A DNA stretch of 15,948 bases, taken from assembly GCA_913050015.1 (NCBI GenBank), contig CAJXAZ010000018.1, positions 1 to 15,948 on the forward strand. Reading direction: 5' to 3'. How positions within the stretch are numbered: position 1 is the first letter of the stretch; each line of letters begins with the position of its first letter. Shown here in pieces: positions 1 through 7,217 of the stretch. Below the pieces are notes generated by a model. The model did not search any database, was not told the origin of the DNA, and was given only the letters and a program-made list of their open reading frames with translations. A program made the position numbers and the translations under genes. The DNA is from an uncultured Gammaproteobacteria bacterium. GTDB lineage: Bacteria > Pseudomonadota > Gammaproteobacteria > Magnimaribacterales > D2472.

Positions 1-24
1 TTATATATATAATTATATATATAA
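1..24. repeat. 24-bp perfect AT-only palindrome
   Basis: This block at the window edge consists only of A and T and equals its own reverse complement over 24 bases. It lies 31 bp before the first start codon. It could be a promoter element with overlapping TATAAT-like hexamers, or the stem of a terminator for a gene left of the window. The sequence alone does not decide between these. Confidence 0.5.
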
Positions 25-55
25 TAACTAACACAATAATTTTGCAGGAGAAATT

Positions 56-1303
56 ATGATAGTCACAGATAAATCTTTAATAATAACTTTTGCAGTTCCT
101 GTATTCTTTTTATTGATACTTGTAGAGTATTTTTATGGAAGATCTGTAGGTAAAAATACCTATAGACTAAGTGATACCTTTACGAGTATTTCACTTGGAA
201 TGATAAGCAGATACCCTACTATGTTAAATCTTGGGGTGCAAAGTATTATCTTTATGTACATCAGTTCTTCTTTGAATCTTAAGCTTCTATCTATTGCAAA
301 TCCTATGACTTGGATTATCGCATTCCTTTTATATGACCTTTCTTATTATTGGATGCATAGACTACATCATGAAATAAAGATTCTATGGGCTACACATAGC
401 GTTCATCATCATGGAGAAGATTACAATCTATCTACTGCTTTAAGGCAGACAAGTACAGGCTGGTTGTGGAAGTGGATTTTCTACATGCCAATGATAATCC
501 TAGGAGTTCCTGGAGAAGTTTTTGTAACAGTTGCTGGCATAAACCTGGTCTATCAATTCTGGGTTCATACTGAACATATTGGGCATTTAGGATTTTTAGA
601 AAAGATATTTATTACTCCTATGAACCATGGAATACATCATGCAAAAAATAAAGAATATATAGATGCTAATTATGGAGGCGTCTTTATTATCTGGGATAGA
701 ATGTTTGGAACATACACAGCAAGATTGCCAGATGTTGTACCAGTTTATGGAACAGCAACCGCATTGAATAGCTGGAATCCTATTTGGGCAAACCTTCAAG
801 TCTATTCCATTATGATTAGTGACTCGATTAAAACAAAGAAATGGAGTGATAAGGTAAAAGTTTGGTATTCAAAAACATACTGGAGGCCAGAGGACTGCAT
901 AGAGGAAAAAGATCCAAAAGAGTTTTATGTAAAATATAATCCAGAGGTTTCAAGTGATATTAAAGTTTTTAGTTTCTTTCAAATGCTATTTACAATCGCA
1001 GTATCGGGTTCAGTATTATTTTTCCTACCTCAGCATACTTATAATGAAATAATTGTTTTCGCTATTACTATTACAGCTCTTAGCTCACTAACTGCTTTCT
1101 TACTTCAGGGCACTAAATACGCATACGCTTCAATATTTAATTTTTCTGTACTTGGAATATTAGCTATTTATTATTTAGGGGTTTTAAATATTGAAATTCT
1201 GTCAACTCAGCTTCTGATAGGTCAGTTTGTAATTAATATCTTAATAGTAAGTCTAATATCTATGTACCAGAGATTTAATTTAATGCAGAGTGCTAGTAGC
1301 TAA
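56..1303 (+). CDS. Sterol desaturase / fatty acid hydroxylase superfamily membrane protein, AGMO-like
   Basis: Predicted integral-membrane di-iron oxygenase of 415 residues. The histidine clusters of the superfamily are all present: HRLHH at 101-105, HSVHH at 114-118 and HGIHH at 191-195, with HTEH at 171-174. The stretch EDYNLSTALRQ (121-131) and the later NYGGVFIIWDRMFGTY (205-220) resemble alkylglycerol monooxygenase, which cleaves ether lipids, more than they resemble small sterol C4 or C5 enzymes. Hydrophobic segments lie near 8-25, 60-78, 84-100 and 140-165. After the catalytic core a soluble linker (about 250-300, with a WRPED motif) leads to a C-terminal block of about four helices (305-405). 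The start has a good ribosome site, AGGAG, 6 bases upstream. The substrate is unknown; lipid or carotenoid hydroxylation is also possible. The stop codon overlaps that of the convergent cysK. Confidence 0.85.
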   Translation: MIVTDKSLIITFAVPVFFLLILVEYFYGRSVGKNTYRLSDTFTSISLGMISRYPTMLNLGVQSIIFMYISSSLNLKLLSIANPMTWIIAFLLYDLSYYWMHRLHHEIKILWATHSVHHHGEDYNLSTALRQTSTGWLWKWIFYMPMIILGVPGEVFVTVAGINLVYQFWVHTEHIGHLGFLEKIFITPMNHGIHHAKNKEYIDANYGGVFIIWDRMFGTYTARLPDVVPVYGTATALNSWNPIWANLQVYSIMISDSIKTKKWSDKVKVWYSKTYWRPEDCIEEKDPKEFYVKYNPEVSSDIKVFSFFQMLFTIAVSGSVLFFLPQHTYNEIIVFAITITALSSLTAFLLQGTKYAYASIFNFSVLGILAIYYLGVLNIEILSTQLLIGQFVINILIVSLISMYQRFNLMQSASS

Positions 1304-2274
1304 ACCCATTCAGGACAAGGCAGCTCATTGTTTACGAGAAAATTTCTGTTATAAAGTTTGCTTAGATATCTAGATCCTGAGTCACATAAAATGGTAACAA
1401 TATTATTTCCAGGCCCCATCTCTTTTGCTAAATGGATTGCTCCGGCAACATTCATACCGGCACTTCCTCCTAGATATAACCCCTCGGTTTCAACCATTTT
1501 AAACATAACATCTAAAGCTTCTTGATCTGAAAGTCTTATTGGAAAATCAATCTTTAAATCTTCTAGATTTTTTGTAATCCTTCCTTGGCCTATTCCCTCA
1601 GTTACTGATGAGCCTTCTGATTTAAGCTCGCCATCTTTGTAATATGAATATAGGGATGCTCCAAAGGGATCAACGAGACCTATTTGAGTAGATTCATTCT
1701 TTTCTTTGAGAAACTTAGCTATCCCAGCTAGGGTTCCACCAGTTCCTACTGAACAAATAAAACCATTAACCTCTCCATTAAGTTGGTTAAAAATCTCAGG
1801 GCCTGTATCGTTATAATGCCCTTCTCTATTAGCTATATTATCAAATTGATTTGCCCAAAGAACTCCATTTGGATTTTCTAAAGACTCTGCTACTCTTTTT
1901 GAATACTTAACGTAATTATTTTCATCCTTATACGGCACAGCTGGAACTTCGATCAATTCAGCCCCACATGCTCTTATAGTTGCTTTCTTTTCTTCACTTT
2001 GAGTATCTGGAATAACGATAACGGTCTTTAATCCAAGAGCATTGCCAACTAGAGCTAAACCAATTCCGGTATTACCCGCTGTTCCCTCTACCACTGTTCC
2101 TCCTGTTCTTATTAGCCCTTTAGACATTGCGTCTTCAAGAATATATTTTGCTGCTCTGTCCTTAACAGAGCCTCCTGGATTCATAAACTCTGCTTTACCA
2201 TAAATATTACATCCAGTTTCTTCTGAGTAGTATTTAAGTTTTATAAGTGGTGTATTACCAATATATTTAATCAT
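1300..2274 (-). CDS. cysK: Cysteine synthase (O-acetylserine sulfhydrylase)
   Basis: A PLP enzyme of fold type II, 324 residues. It would combine O-acetylserine with sulfide to give cysteine and acetate in the cytoplasm. The PLP lysine is K38 in PGGSVKDRAA. The substrate loop is TAGNTG (65-70). The phosphate-binding loop GTGGT lies in FICSVGTGGTLAGIAKFL, and CDSGSRYLS near the C-terminus supplies the serine that contacts the PLP ring nitrogen. The loop reads TAGNTG where most CysK proteins have TSGNTG, a variant I recall in related cysteine synthases. A cystathionine beta-synthase role is less likely because there is no heme or CBS domain. The gene starts 2 bases after the cysE stop, with AGGA inside the end of cysE as its ribosome site, so the two are surely one operon. 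Confidence 0.92.
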   Translation of the reverse strand: MIKYIGNTPLIKLKYYSEETGCNIYGKAEFMNPGGSVKDRAAKYILEDAMSKGLIRTGGTVVEGTAGNTGIGLALVGNALGLKTVIVIPDTQSEEKKATIRACGAELIEVPAVPYKDENNYVKYSKRVAESLENPNGVLWANQFDNIANREGHYNDTGPEIFNQLNGEVNGFICSVGTGGTLAGIAKFLKEKNESTQIGLVDPFGASLYSYYKDGELKSEGSSVTEGIGQGRITKNLEDLKIDFPIRLSDQEALDVMFKMVETEGLYLGGSAGMNVAGAIHLAKEMGPGNNIVTILCDSGSRYLSKLYNRNFLVNNELPCPEWV

Positions 2275-2276
2275 TT

Positions 2277-3050
2277 TTATAGTCCTGAATTACCTGGATC
2301 CCAACTTTCGTTGGTAATATTTATTTTGTTTACTTCTTTTGCAGGTATACCTGCTACTGTTGTCTCTCTTTGAACATCTTTCAAGACCAAGCTTCCAGCA
2401 GCTATAACTGCATTTTCTCCAATAGTGATATTTCCAAGGATTGTACTTGAAGCAAAGATAGACGCCCCTTTCATTATATTTGGATGTCTTTTACCCGATT
2501 CAAATCCCTTGCCGCCAAGCGTAACACCCTGAAATATTGATACTCTTGACTCTATAACTGCTGTCTCACCAATAACGACCCCAGTAGCATGATCGATCAT
2601 TACTCCACCTGCAATTTTTGCAGCAGGGTGAATGTCTAATCCAAAAACCTCAGAGGCTCTATTTTGGAAGAATAATGCCATAGTATGTCGCTGATCATTC
2701 CATAAGCAGTGAGCCGCCCTGTAACAGGCAAGACCTAGGAAGCCTTTATAAAAAAGTAATGGAGTTGAGTAGTAGCTGCAAGCTGGATCCTGTTCTTTAA
2801 AAAACTTTAAGTCAGCCTCTAAAGCTGGTCCAATTTCTTCACAATCAGTATAAACATCTAATATAAATTTCTTTATGTCCATCGCAGATAATGCATCGCT
2901 ATGTAGCTTAGATGAAAGTATAGATGCAACCGCTGCAAGAAGATCTTTTTGAGAAAGTATTAACGAGTGTAAAAATGATCCAAGTGAAGGCTCAGCCTCT
3001 ACCCTAAGATCAATCTCATTTTTTATTACTGCCCATAACTCTCTATCCAT
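2277..3050 (-). CDS. cysE: Serine O-acetyltransferase
   Basis: Makes O-acetylserine from serine and acetyl-CoA, the first step of cysteine synthesis. It has 257 residues, starting at MDRELWAVIK. The N-terminal helical SATase domain (about 1-135) is followed by a left-handed beta-helix of hexapeptide repeats (about 140-235). Residues matching E. coli catalytic D92, D157, H158 and H193 are present as D88, D153, H154 and H189. An ATG 14 codons further upstream is open but adds nothing family-like, and it would lie upstream of the TATAAT at 3065-3060, so the shorter start is preferred. The C-terminus ends in SGL, not the terminal isoleucine that docks into CysK in the classic cysteine synthase complex. 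It is the first gene of cysE-cysK and divergent from purU. Confidence 0.92.
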   Translation of the reverse strand: MDRELWAVIKNEIDLRVEAEPSLGSFLHSLILSQKDLLAAVASILSSKLHSDALSAMDIKKFILDVYTDCEEIGPALEADLKFFKEQDPACSYYSTPLLFYKGFLGLACYRAAHCLWNDQRHTMALFFQNRASEVFGLDIHPAAKIAGGVMIDHATGVVIGETAVIESRVSIFQGVTLGGKGFESGKRHPNIMKGASIFASSTILGNITIGENAVIAAGSLVLKDVQRETTVAGIPAKEVNKINITNESWDPGNSGL

Positions 3051-3059
3051 AATGTTGAG

Positions 3060-3065
3060 ATTATA
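3060..3065 (-). promoter_or_regulatory. -10 hexamer of cysE-cysK promoter
   Basis: A perfect TATAAT on the minus strand ends 9 bases before the cysE ATG (3050). With normal initiation about 7 bases past the hexamer, the mRNA would start within a few bases of the start codon, so it would be leaderless or nearly so. No ribosome-binding sequence is visible ahead of this ATG, which agrees. The -35 is poor. Confidence 0.6.
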
Positions 3066-3113
3066 AGCCCAATGACTATTATGAAGAAACAATATCTTAG
3101 TATCGCAAACTAT

Positions 3114-3119
3114 TATAAG
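3114..3119 (+). promoter_or_regulatory. -10 hexamer of purU promoter
   Basis: TATAAG (overlapping TATTAT at 3111-3116) ends 9 bases before the purU ATG at 3129, the same distance as on the cysE side. No ribosome-binding sequence is seen between. A leaderless or near-leaderless purU mRNA is inferred. Confidence 0.5.
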
Positions 3120-3128
3120 ATTCTAGTA

Positions 3129-3989
3129 ATGAACGCTAACTATATATTAACTTTCTCCTGTCCTGATACATCTGGTATTCAGTCAAAAGTTACGAGCTTG
3201 TTATATATAAACTTTGCTTTTTTAACAGATGTTCAATCATATTCTGATGTTGACTCTAATACTTTTTTCTCTAGGACTGTATTTACCATCGAAGAAGATT
3301 CCAATGCGTATGAAAAACTAATTAATGAGTTTGAACAGCTTGCAATCGACCTGCAAATGGAATGGTCAATTGATCTTGAGGGAAGGAAGATTAAGACACT
3401 CATCGCTGTATCAAAATTAGGTCATTGTTTAAATGATCTTTTATATAGAACTAAATTCAGAGATATGCCAATCGAAATAGTCGGAGTTATTTCAAACCAT
3501 GAGACTTACAGAGAGATTGTAGAGTTTCACGGTATTGATTTTCACTATCTACCGATTGAAAAAAATGAAGAGTCTAGGAAAAAACAAGAAGAAGAATTTA
3601 ATTTTATAGCAGAGAAAAATAAGGCTGAATTAATAGTATTGGCAAGATACATGCAGATTCTTTCTACTGACTTCAGTAGTAAGTGGTTAGGTAGATGTAT
3701 TAATATTCATCATAGCTTTTTACCAAGCTTCAAGGGAGCCAAGCCTTATCATCAAGCATTTGACAAGGGAGTTAAGTTAATTGGAGCGACATCACATTTC
3801 GTTACTAGTGACCTAGATGAAGGTCCCATCATAGAACAAAATATTGAAAGGGTTAATCATAGTGACAATGCTAATGACTTTACAAGAAAAGGGAATGACA
3901 TAGAGTCAACGGTCTTATCGCGCTCTGTTAGATGGTATGCAGAAAAAAGAATTCTAATTAATGGTACTAAAACTATAGTCTTTAACTAA
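3129..3989 (+). CDS. purU: Formyltetrahydrofolate deformylase
   Basis: Hydrolyses 10-formyl-THF to formate and THF, balancing one-carbon pools and supplying formate for purine synthesis. It has 286 residues, the usual family size, starting at MNANYILTFSCPD. The N-terminal ACT domain (about 5-85) is followed by a formyltransferase-fold domain (about 88-280). Catalytic N192 and H194 (INIHHSFLP) and D230 (LDEGPII) match the Asn/His/Asp triad known from PurN and PurU. The C-terminal GNDIESTVLSRSV and NGTKTIVF blocks are typical. An upstream in-frame ATG at 3072 would add 19 residues that are not family-like and would lie upstream of the -10 hexamer, so it is rejected. The C-terminal end lies next to the katG terminator, whose A-run overlaps the purU stop. 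Confidence 0.9.
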   Translation: MNANYILTFSCPDTSGIQSKVTSLLYINFAFLTDVQSYSDVDSNTFFSRTVFTIEEDSNAYEKLINEFEQLAIDLQMEWSIDLEGRKIKTLIAVSKLGHCLNDLLYRTKFRDMPIEIVGVISNHETYREIVEFHGIDFHYLPIEKNEESRKKQEEEFNFIAEKNKAELIVLARYMQILSTDFSSKWLGRCINIHHSFLPSFKGAKPYHQAFDKGVKLIGATSHFVTSDLDEGPIIEQNIERVNHSDNANDFTRKGNDIESTVLSRSVRWYAEKRILINGTKTIVFN

Positions 3990-4019
3990 AAAAGAGCTGG
4001 TTAAATTAATCTAACCAGC
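3988..4019 (-). terminator. Rho-independent terminator of katG
   Basis: An 8-bp perfect stem (GCTGGTTA with TAACCAGC, 3996-4003 and 4012-4019) with an 8-base loop. Read on the minus strand it is followed within 2 bases by six T residues (3993-3988), so it fits katG, which ends at 4049. In the plus direction there is no T-run, so any effect on purU would be weak. Confidence 0.8.
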
Positions 4020-4048
4020 CCTATATAGACTTACTTTAATAGGTCTTG

Positions 4049-6187
4049 TTACACATCGAAACGGTCATTGTTCATGACCTTATTCCAAGCACTAATGAAA
4101 TCAGCTACAAGCTTAGATTGTCCATCATTAGAAGCATAAACCTCTGCCAATGCTCTTAATTGAGAATTCGAACCAAAAACAAGATCTGTTCTTGAGGCAG
4201 TCCTTATTTTTTCACCAGAAGATCTATCAAAAGCTTCATATGAATCTTCATTTGCAGTAGGCTTCCATTCAACTGACATGTCTAGCAATGTACTAAAGTA
4301 ATCATTGGACATTTTATTTTTATCATCTGTAAAAACTCCATGACCTGATGAGCTAATACCAATTGATCTCATTCCACCTAGAAGTACTGTCATTTCAGGA
4401 GCAGTTAATCCAAGAAGTTGAGCTTTATCCAGCATAATTTCTTCAGCTGAAACAGCCAATCCAGATTTATGAAAATTTCTAAAACCATCAGATACTGGCT
4501 CAAGCGATGCAAAGGAATCAGCGTCAGTTTGTTCTTGTGATGCGTCTCCCCTTCCTGGTTTAAATGGAACATTAGCCCCAGTTGCCATTTCAATTCCATG
4601 ATTACCAGCTAAAATAATCACATCAGCGATTGATGCCCCTGTATCAGTAGAAATAGCCTCGTATATGCTTAAAGCTTTTTGAAGCTGGTTAGAGTTATTA
4701 ACTTCCCAATCCTTTTGAGGTGCTAATCTAATTCTAGAACCATTAGCGCCACCCCTCATATCAGATCCTCTGTATGTCGAAGCACTAGCCCAAGCTGTTT
4801 CTACCATTTCTTGAATACTGAGTCCGCTTTCAGATAACTTTGCTTTAACAGAGTCAATATCATAATCAACATTGCCTGCTGGAACAGGGTCTTGCCAAAT
4901 TAATTCCTCTGATGGAATTTCTGGTCCCATATATCTAACTTTTGGACCCATGTCTCTATGAAGTAATTTAAACCATGCTCTTGCGAATGCATCTGCAAAT
5001 TCTTCAGGATTTTCATGGAAACGTTTTGAGATTACTTTGTAAGATGGATCTTCACGAAGAGCAATATCAGCAGTTGTCATCATAGTAGGAACTTTAATAG
5101 ATGCATCTTCAGCATCTGGGGCAAGATCCTCTTCTTTTGGGTTAATGGCATGCCAAACTATAGCTCCGGCAGGTGTCGTTACCTTTTCCCATTCATAGCC
5201 AAATAGTAAGTCAAAATAGCCGTTATCCCACTGAGTTGGATTAGCAGTCCAAGCACCTTCAAACCCACTGGTAATAGTATCTCTACCTTTACCTGAAGCA
5301 TAAGAACTCATCCAGCCAAAACCCATCTCTTCCATTGCGGCACCTTCTGGTTCTGTACCAACATGATCATCAGGGCCTGCGCCATGACCTTTGCCAAATG
5401 TATGTCCACCAGCAACTAATGCAACTGTTTCTTCATCATTCATTGCCATACGTCCAAATGTTTCGCGGATATCTACAGCACTTGCAAGTGGATCAGGATT
5501 TCCATCAGGACCTTGAGGATTAACATAAATTAAGCCCATTTGAACTGCCCCAAGAGGGTTAGCTAAATCTCTTTCACCGCTGTATCTTTCATTTTCTAAC
5601 CATTCCTTTTCTGCACCCCAATGAATATCTTCTTCAGGTGCCCATATGTCTGGGCGACCTCCACTGAAACCAAAAGTCTTACCGCCCATGGATTCTATTG
5701 CAACATTACCAGCCAGAATTAATAGATCAGCCCAACTAACTTGTTTTCCATATTTTTGTTTAATCGGCCATAAAAGTCTTCTAGCCTTATCTAAGTTTCC
5801 ATTGTCAGGCCAGCTATTAAGTGGAGCAAAACGTTGAGCGCCAGTTCCACCGCCACCTCTTCCATCAGTACTTCTGTATGTTCCTGCGGCATGCCAAGTC
5901 ATTCTAATAAAGAAAGGTCCATAATGACCATAATCAGCTGGCCACCAGTCTTGAGAGTCTGTCATAAGATTATTTAAATCTTCCTTTAAAGCGTTAAAGT
6001 CTACTTTATTGAACTCTTCTCTATAATCAAAGCCCTCATCCATAGGATCAGATTTAGCGTCATGCTGGTGAAGAATACTAAGGTTTAATTGATTAGGCCA
6101 CCAATCTCTATTAGATGTTCCAGTAGAGCTGTTAGTAGTCAAAGCGCCATGCATTACCGGGCATTTGCCCTCTGTTTCGTTGTTCAT
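4049..6187 (-). CDS. katG: Catalase-peroxidase
   Basis: Bifunctional heme enzyme that dismutates H2O2 and has peroxidase activity; 712 residues from MNNETEGKCPVMHG. It has the two duplicated peroxidase domains of the family. The N-terminal domain holds the distal Arg-Trp-His set R95, W98, H99 (RMTWHAAGTYR) and the proximal heme ligand H262 (GGHTFGKGHGAG). The Trp-Tyr-Met crosslink partners W98, Y221 (LIYVNPQGP) and M247 (RMAMND) are all kept, so full catalase activity is expected. The C-terminal half (about 420-712) is the inactive duplicate. The start is set by GGGGAG 8 bases upstream; an in-frame ATG 14 codons earlier is discarded. There is no signal peptide, so the enzyme is cytoplasmic. 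It is divergent from oxyR, with putative operators between them, and ends in a strong terminator. Confidence 0.97.
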   Translation of the reverse strand: MNNETEGKCPVMHGALTTNSSTGTSNRDWWPNQLNLSILHQHDAKSDPMDEGFDYREEFNKVDFNALKEDLNNLMTDSQDWWPADYGHYGPFFIRMTWHAAGTYRSTDGRGGGGTGAQRFAPLNSWPDNGNLDKARRLLWPIKQKYGKQVSWADLLILAGNVAIESMGGKTFGFSGGRPDIWAPEEDIHWGAEKEWLENERYSGERDLANPLGAVQMGLIYVNPQGPDGNPDPLASAVDIRETFGRMAMNDEETVALVAGGHTFGKGHGAGPDDHVGTEPEGAAMEEMGFGWMSSYASGKGRDTITSGFEGAWTANPTQWDNGYFDLLFGYEWEKVTTPAGAIVWHAINPKEEDLAPDAEDASIKVPTMMTTADIALREDPSYKVISKRFHENPEEFADAFARAWFKLLHRDMGPKVRYMGPEIPSEELIWQDPVPAGNVDYDIDSVKAKLSESGLSIQEMVETAWASASTYRGSDMRGGANGSRIRLAPQKDWEVNNSNQLQKALSIYEAISTDTGASIADVIILAGNHGIEMATGANVPFKPGRGDASQEQTDADSFASLEPVSDGFRNFHKSGLAVSAEEIMLDKAQLLGLTAPEMTVLLGGMRSIGISSSGHGVFTDDKNKMSNDYFSTLLDMSVEWKPTANEDSYEAFDRSSGEKIRTASRTDLVFGSNSQLRALAEVYASNDGQSKLVADFISAWNKVMNNDRFDV

Positions 6188-6220
6188 AAAATTACTCCCC
6201 TGAAGAATAAAAAAATTGTA

Positions 6221-6226
6221 TATATA
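6221..6226 (-). promoter_or_regulatory. Candidate -10 of katG
   Basis: A TATATA hexamer on the minus strand (a TATATATACA run at 6226-6217 allows small shifts). It gives a 5' leader of roughly 25-30 bases with a strong GGGGAG ribosome site. The matching -35 position (about 6244-6249) is a poor match and falls inside the first inverted repeat, as expected for an activator-dependent promoter. Confidence 0.5.
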
Positions 6227-6231
6227 CACTC

Positions 6232-6248
6232 TACCTATTTTTTAGGTA
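6232..6248. promoter_or_regulatory. Operator 1, likely OxyR site at katG
   Basis: A perfect inverted repeat, TACCTA-N5-TAGGTA, centred at 6240. It lies over the expected -35 of katG. LysR-type regulators bind dyads of this kind, and OxyR activators typically contact the -35 region. The assignment to OxyR rests on the adjacent oxyR gene. Confidence 0.55.
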
Positions 6249-6254
6249 TTATTA

Positions 6255-6273
6255 AATACACTATTTATGTATT
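6255..6273. promoter_or_regulatory. Operator 2, likely OxyR site overlapping the oxyR promoter
   Basis: A perfect inverted repeat, AATACA-N7-TGTATT, centred at 6264. It is 24 bp, about two helical turns, from operator 1, so a tetramer could sit on one DNA face across both. It covers the place of the oxyR -35, which suits negative autoregulation. OxyR consensus ATAG/CTAT half-sites are only partly matched. Confidence 0.5.
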
Positions 6274-6284
6274 CAATATTCGAT

Positions 6285-6290
6285 TATAAT
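6285..6290 (+). promoter_or_regulatory. -10 hexamer of oxyR
   Basis: A perfect TATAAT 18 bases before the oxyR ATG at 6309, giving a leader of roughly 12 bases. No clear -35 is present. The hexamer lies downstream of the alternative ATG at 6267 and so supports the later start. Confidence 0.6.
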
Positions 6291-6308
6291 GAACATACTA
6301 AAATACCA

Positions 6309-7214
6309 ATGATCACTCTTAAACAAATACATTACGCACTAACTATAGAAAAGGAACTGCATTTTAAAAAAGCTGCAGATGCCTGCTATGTATCCCCATC
6401 AACTCTGAGTAATGCAATTTCTGAAATGGAGGCTCAATTAGGCATTCAAATATTTGAACGTACTAGTAAAAAAGTCATAGTTACTAGCCTAGGAAAAGAA
6501 GTACTAAAAAAAGCTAGAACCATTAAGATGGAATTAAGCGATATCAATCAACTTAGTGAGGATCAGAAAAATCCTTTAAGCATGCCAATTACTCTTGGAA
6601 TTATTCCTACTGTTGGACCCTACTTTATCCCCTTAGTTCTTCCATCTTTAAAAAAGAAATTTCCAGAACTAAAATTAAAAATTATAGAGGCTCAATCAAG
6701 CTCTCTTGTTAGTAAAGTTAATAATGGTGAGATAGATATGGCTATTCTTGCTATGCCCTATAAGCTTGATGGGTTGCTCTCATTTAAATTTTGGGAAGAA
6801 AATTTTTACTATATTAGCCATAAAGAGAATCAGGGAACAGGTAAAAAGAAAATAAAAGCAAAAGAAATAGATCTATCTGAATTGATGCTTTTAGATGATG
6901 GTCATTGTCTTAAAAGTCATGTTTTAGCAGCATGCAGGATAGATAGTGATAAGCAGTACTCAATGGAGGCATCTAGTCTAACGACATTAACTCAATTGGT
7001 AGCTGGAAACATGGGTTCAACTTTGGTTCCTCATATGGCTATTAAACAATTAGTAAATTCAAACTCCTCAATCTCTAAAGCCCTTCTTGATGAGCCAGGG
7101 CCTCACAGAGAATTAGCAATAGTTACAAGACCTTCATACTCTGGGTTTAAAAATGTTCAACTATTAAAAGATGTATTTTCTTCATCTCTTGATAAAAATA
7201 CTAAGGGTTTTTAA
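6309..7214 (+). CDS. oxyR: Hydrogen peroxide-sensing transcriptional regulator
   Basis: LysR-type activator of the peroxide response, 301 residues from MITLKQIHYALTIEKE. The N-terminal winged helix-turn-helix (about 1-60, FKKAADACYVSPSTLSNAI) is followed by a LysR substrate/sensor domain (about 90-290). The peroxide-sensing pair is present as C200 in LLDDGHC and C209, nine residues apart, the same spacing as C199/C208 of E. coli OxyR. This separates it from a generic LysR protein. It is divergent from katG, its classic target. The ATG at 6267 is rejected because it precedes the TATAAT at 6285-6290 and adds 14 non-family residues. The gene ends 3 bases before the convergent sitD stop, and no terminator hairpin is visible there. 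Confidence 0.95.
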   Translation: MITLKQIHYALTIEKELHFKKAADACYVSPSTLSNAISEMEAQLGIQIFERTSKKVIVTSLGKEVLKKARTIKMELSDINQLSEDQKNPLSMPITLGIIPTVGPYFIPLVLPSLKKKFPELKLKIIEAQSSSLVSKVNNGEIDMAILAMPYKLDGLLSFKFWEENFYYISHKENQGTGKKKIKAKEIDLSELMLLDDGHCLKSHVLAACRIDSDKQYSMEASSLTTLTQLVAGNMGSTLVPHMAIKQLVNSNSSISKALLDEPGPHRELAIVTRPSYSGFKNVQLLKDVFSSSLDKNTKGF

Positions 7215-7217
7215 GTT

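Noticed and set aside
596..799. Minus-strand frame inside the hydroxylase gene
   Set aside because: It is Cys/Ile-rich shadow translation opposite a gene with clear motifs. The same holds for the other frames inside katG, sitB, sitC, sitD and hflX.
3072..3128. Longer N-terminus for purU, with an ATG at 3072
   Set aside because: The added residues are not family-like, and the ATG lies upstream of the probable -10 hexamer.
6188..6229. Longer N-terminus for katG
   Set aside because: It lacks a ribosome site, whereas GGGGAG directly precedes the ATG at 6187; it would also run over the likely promoter.
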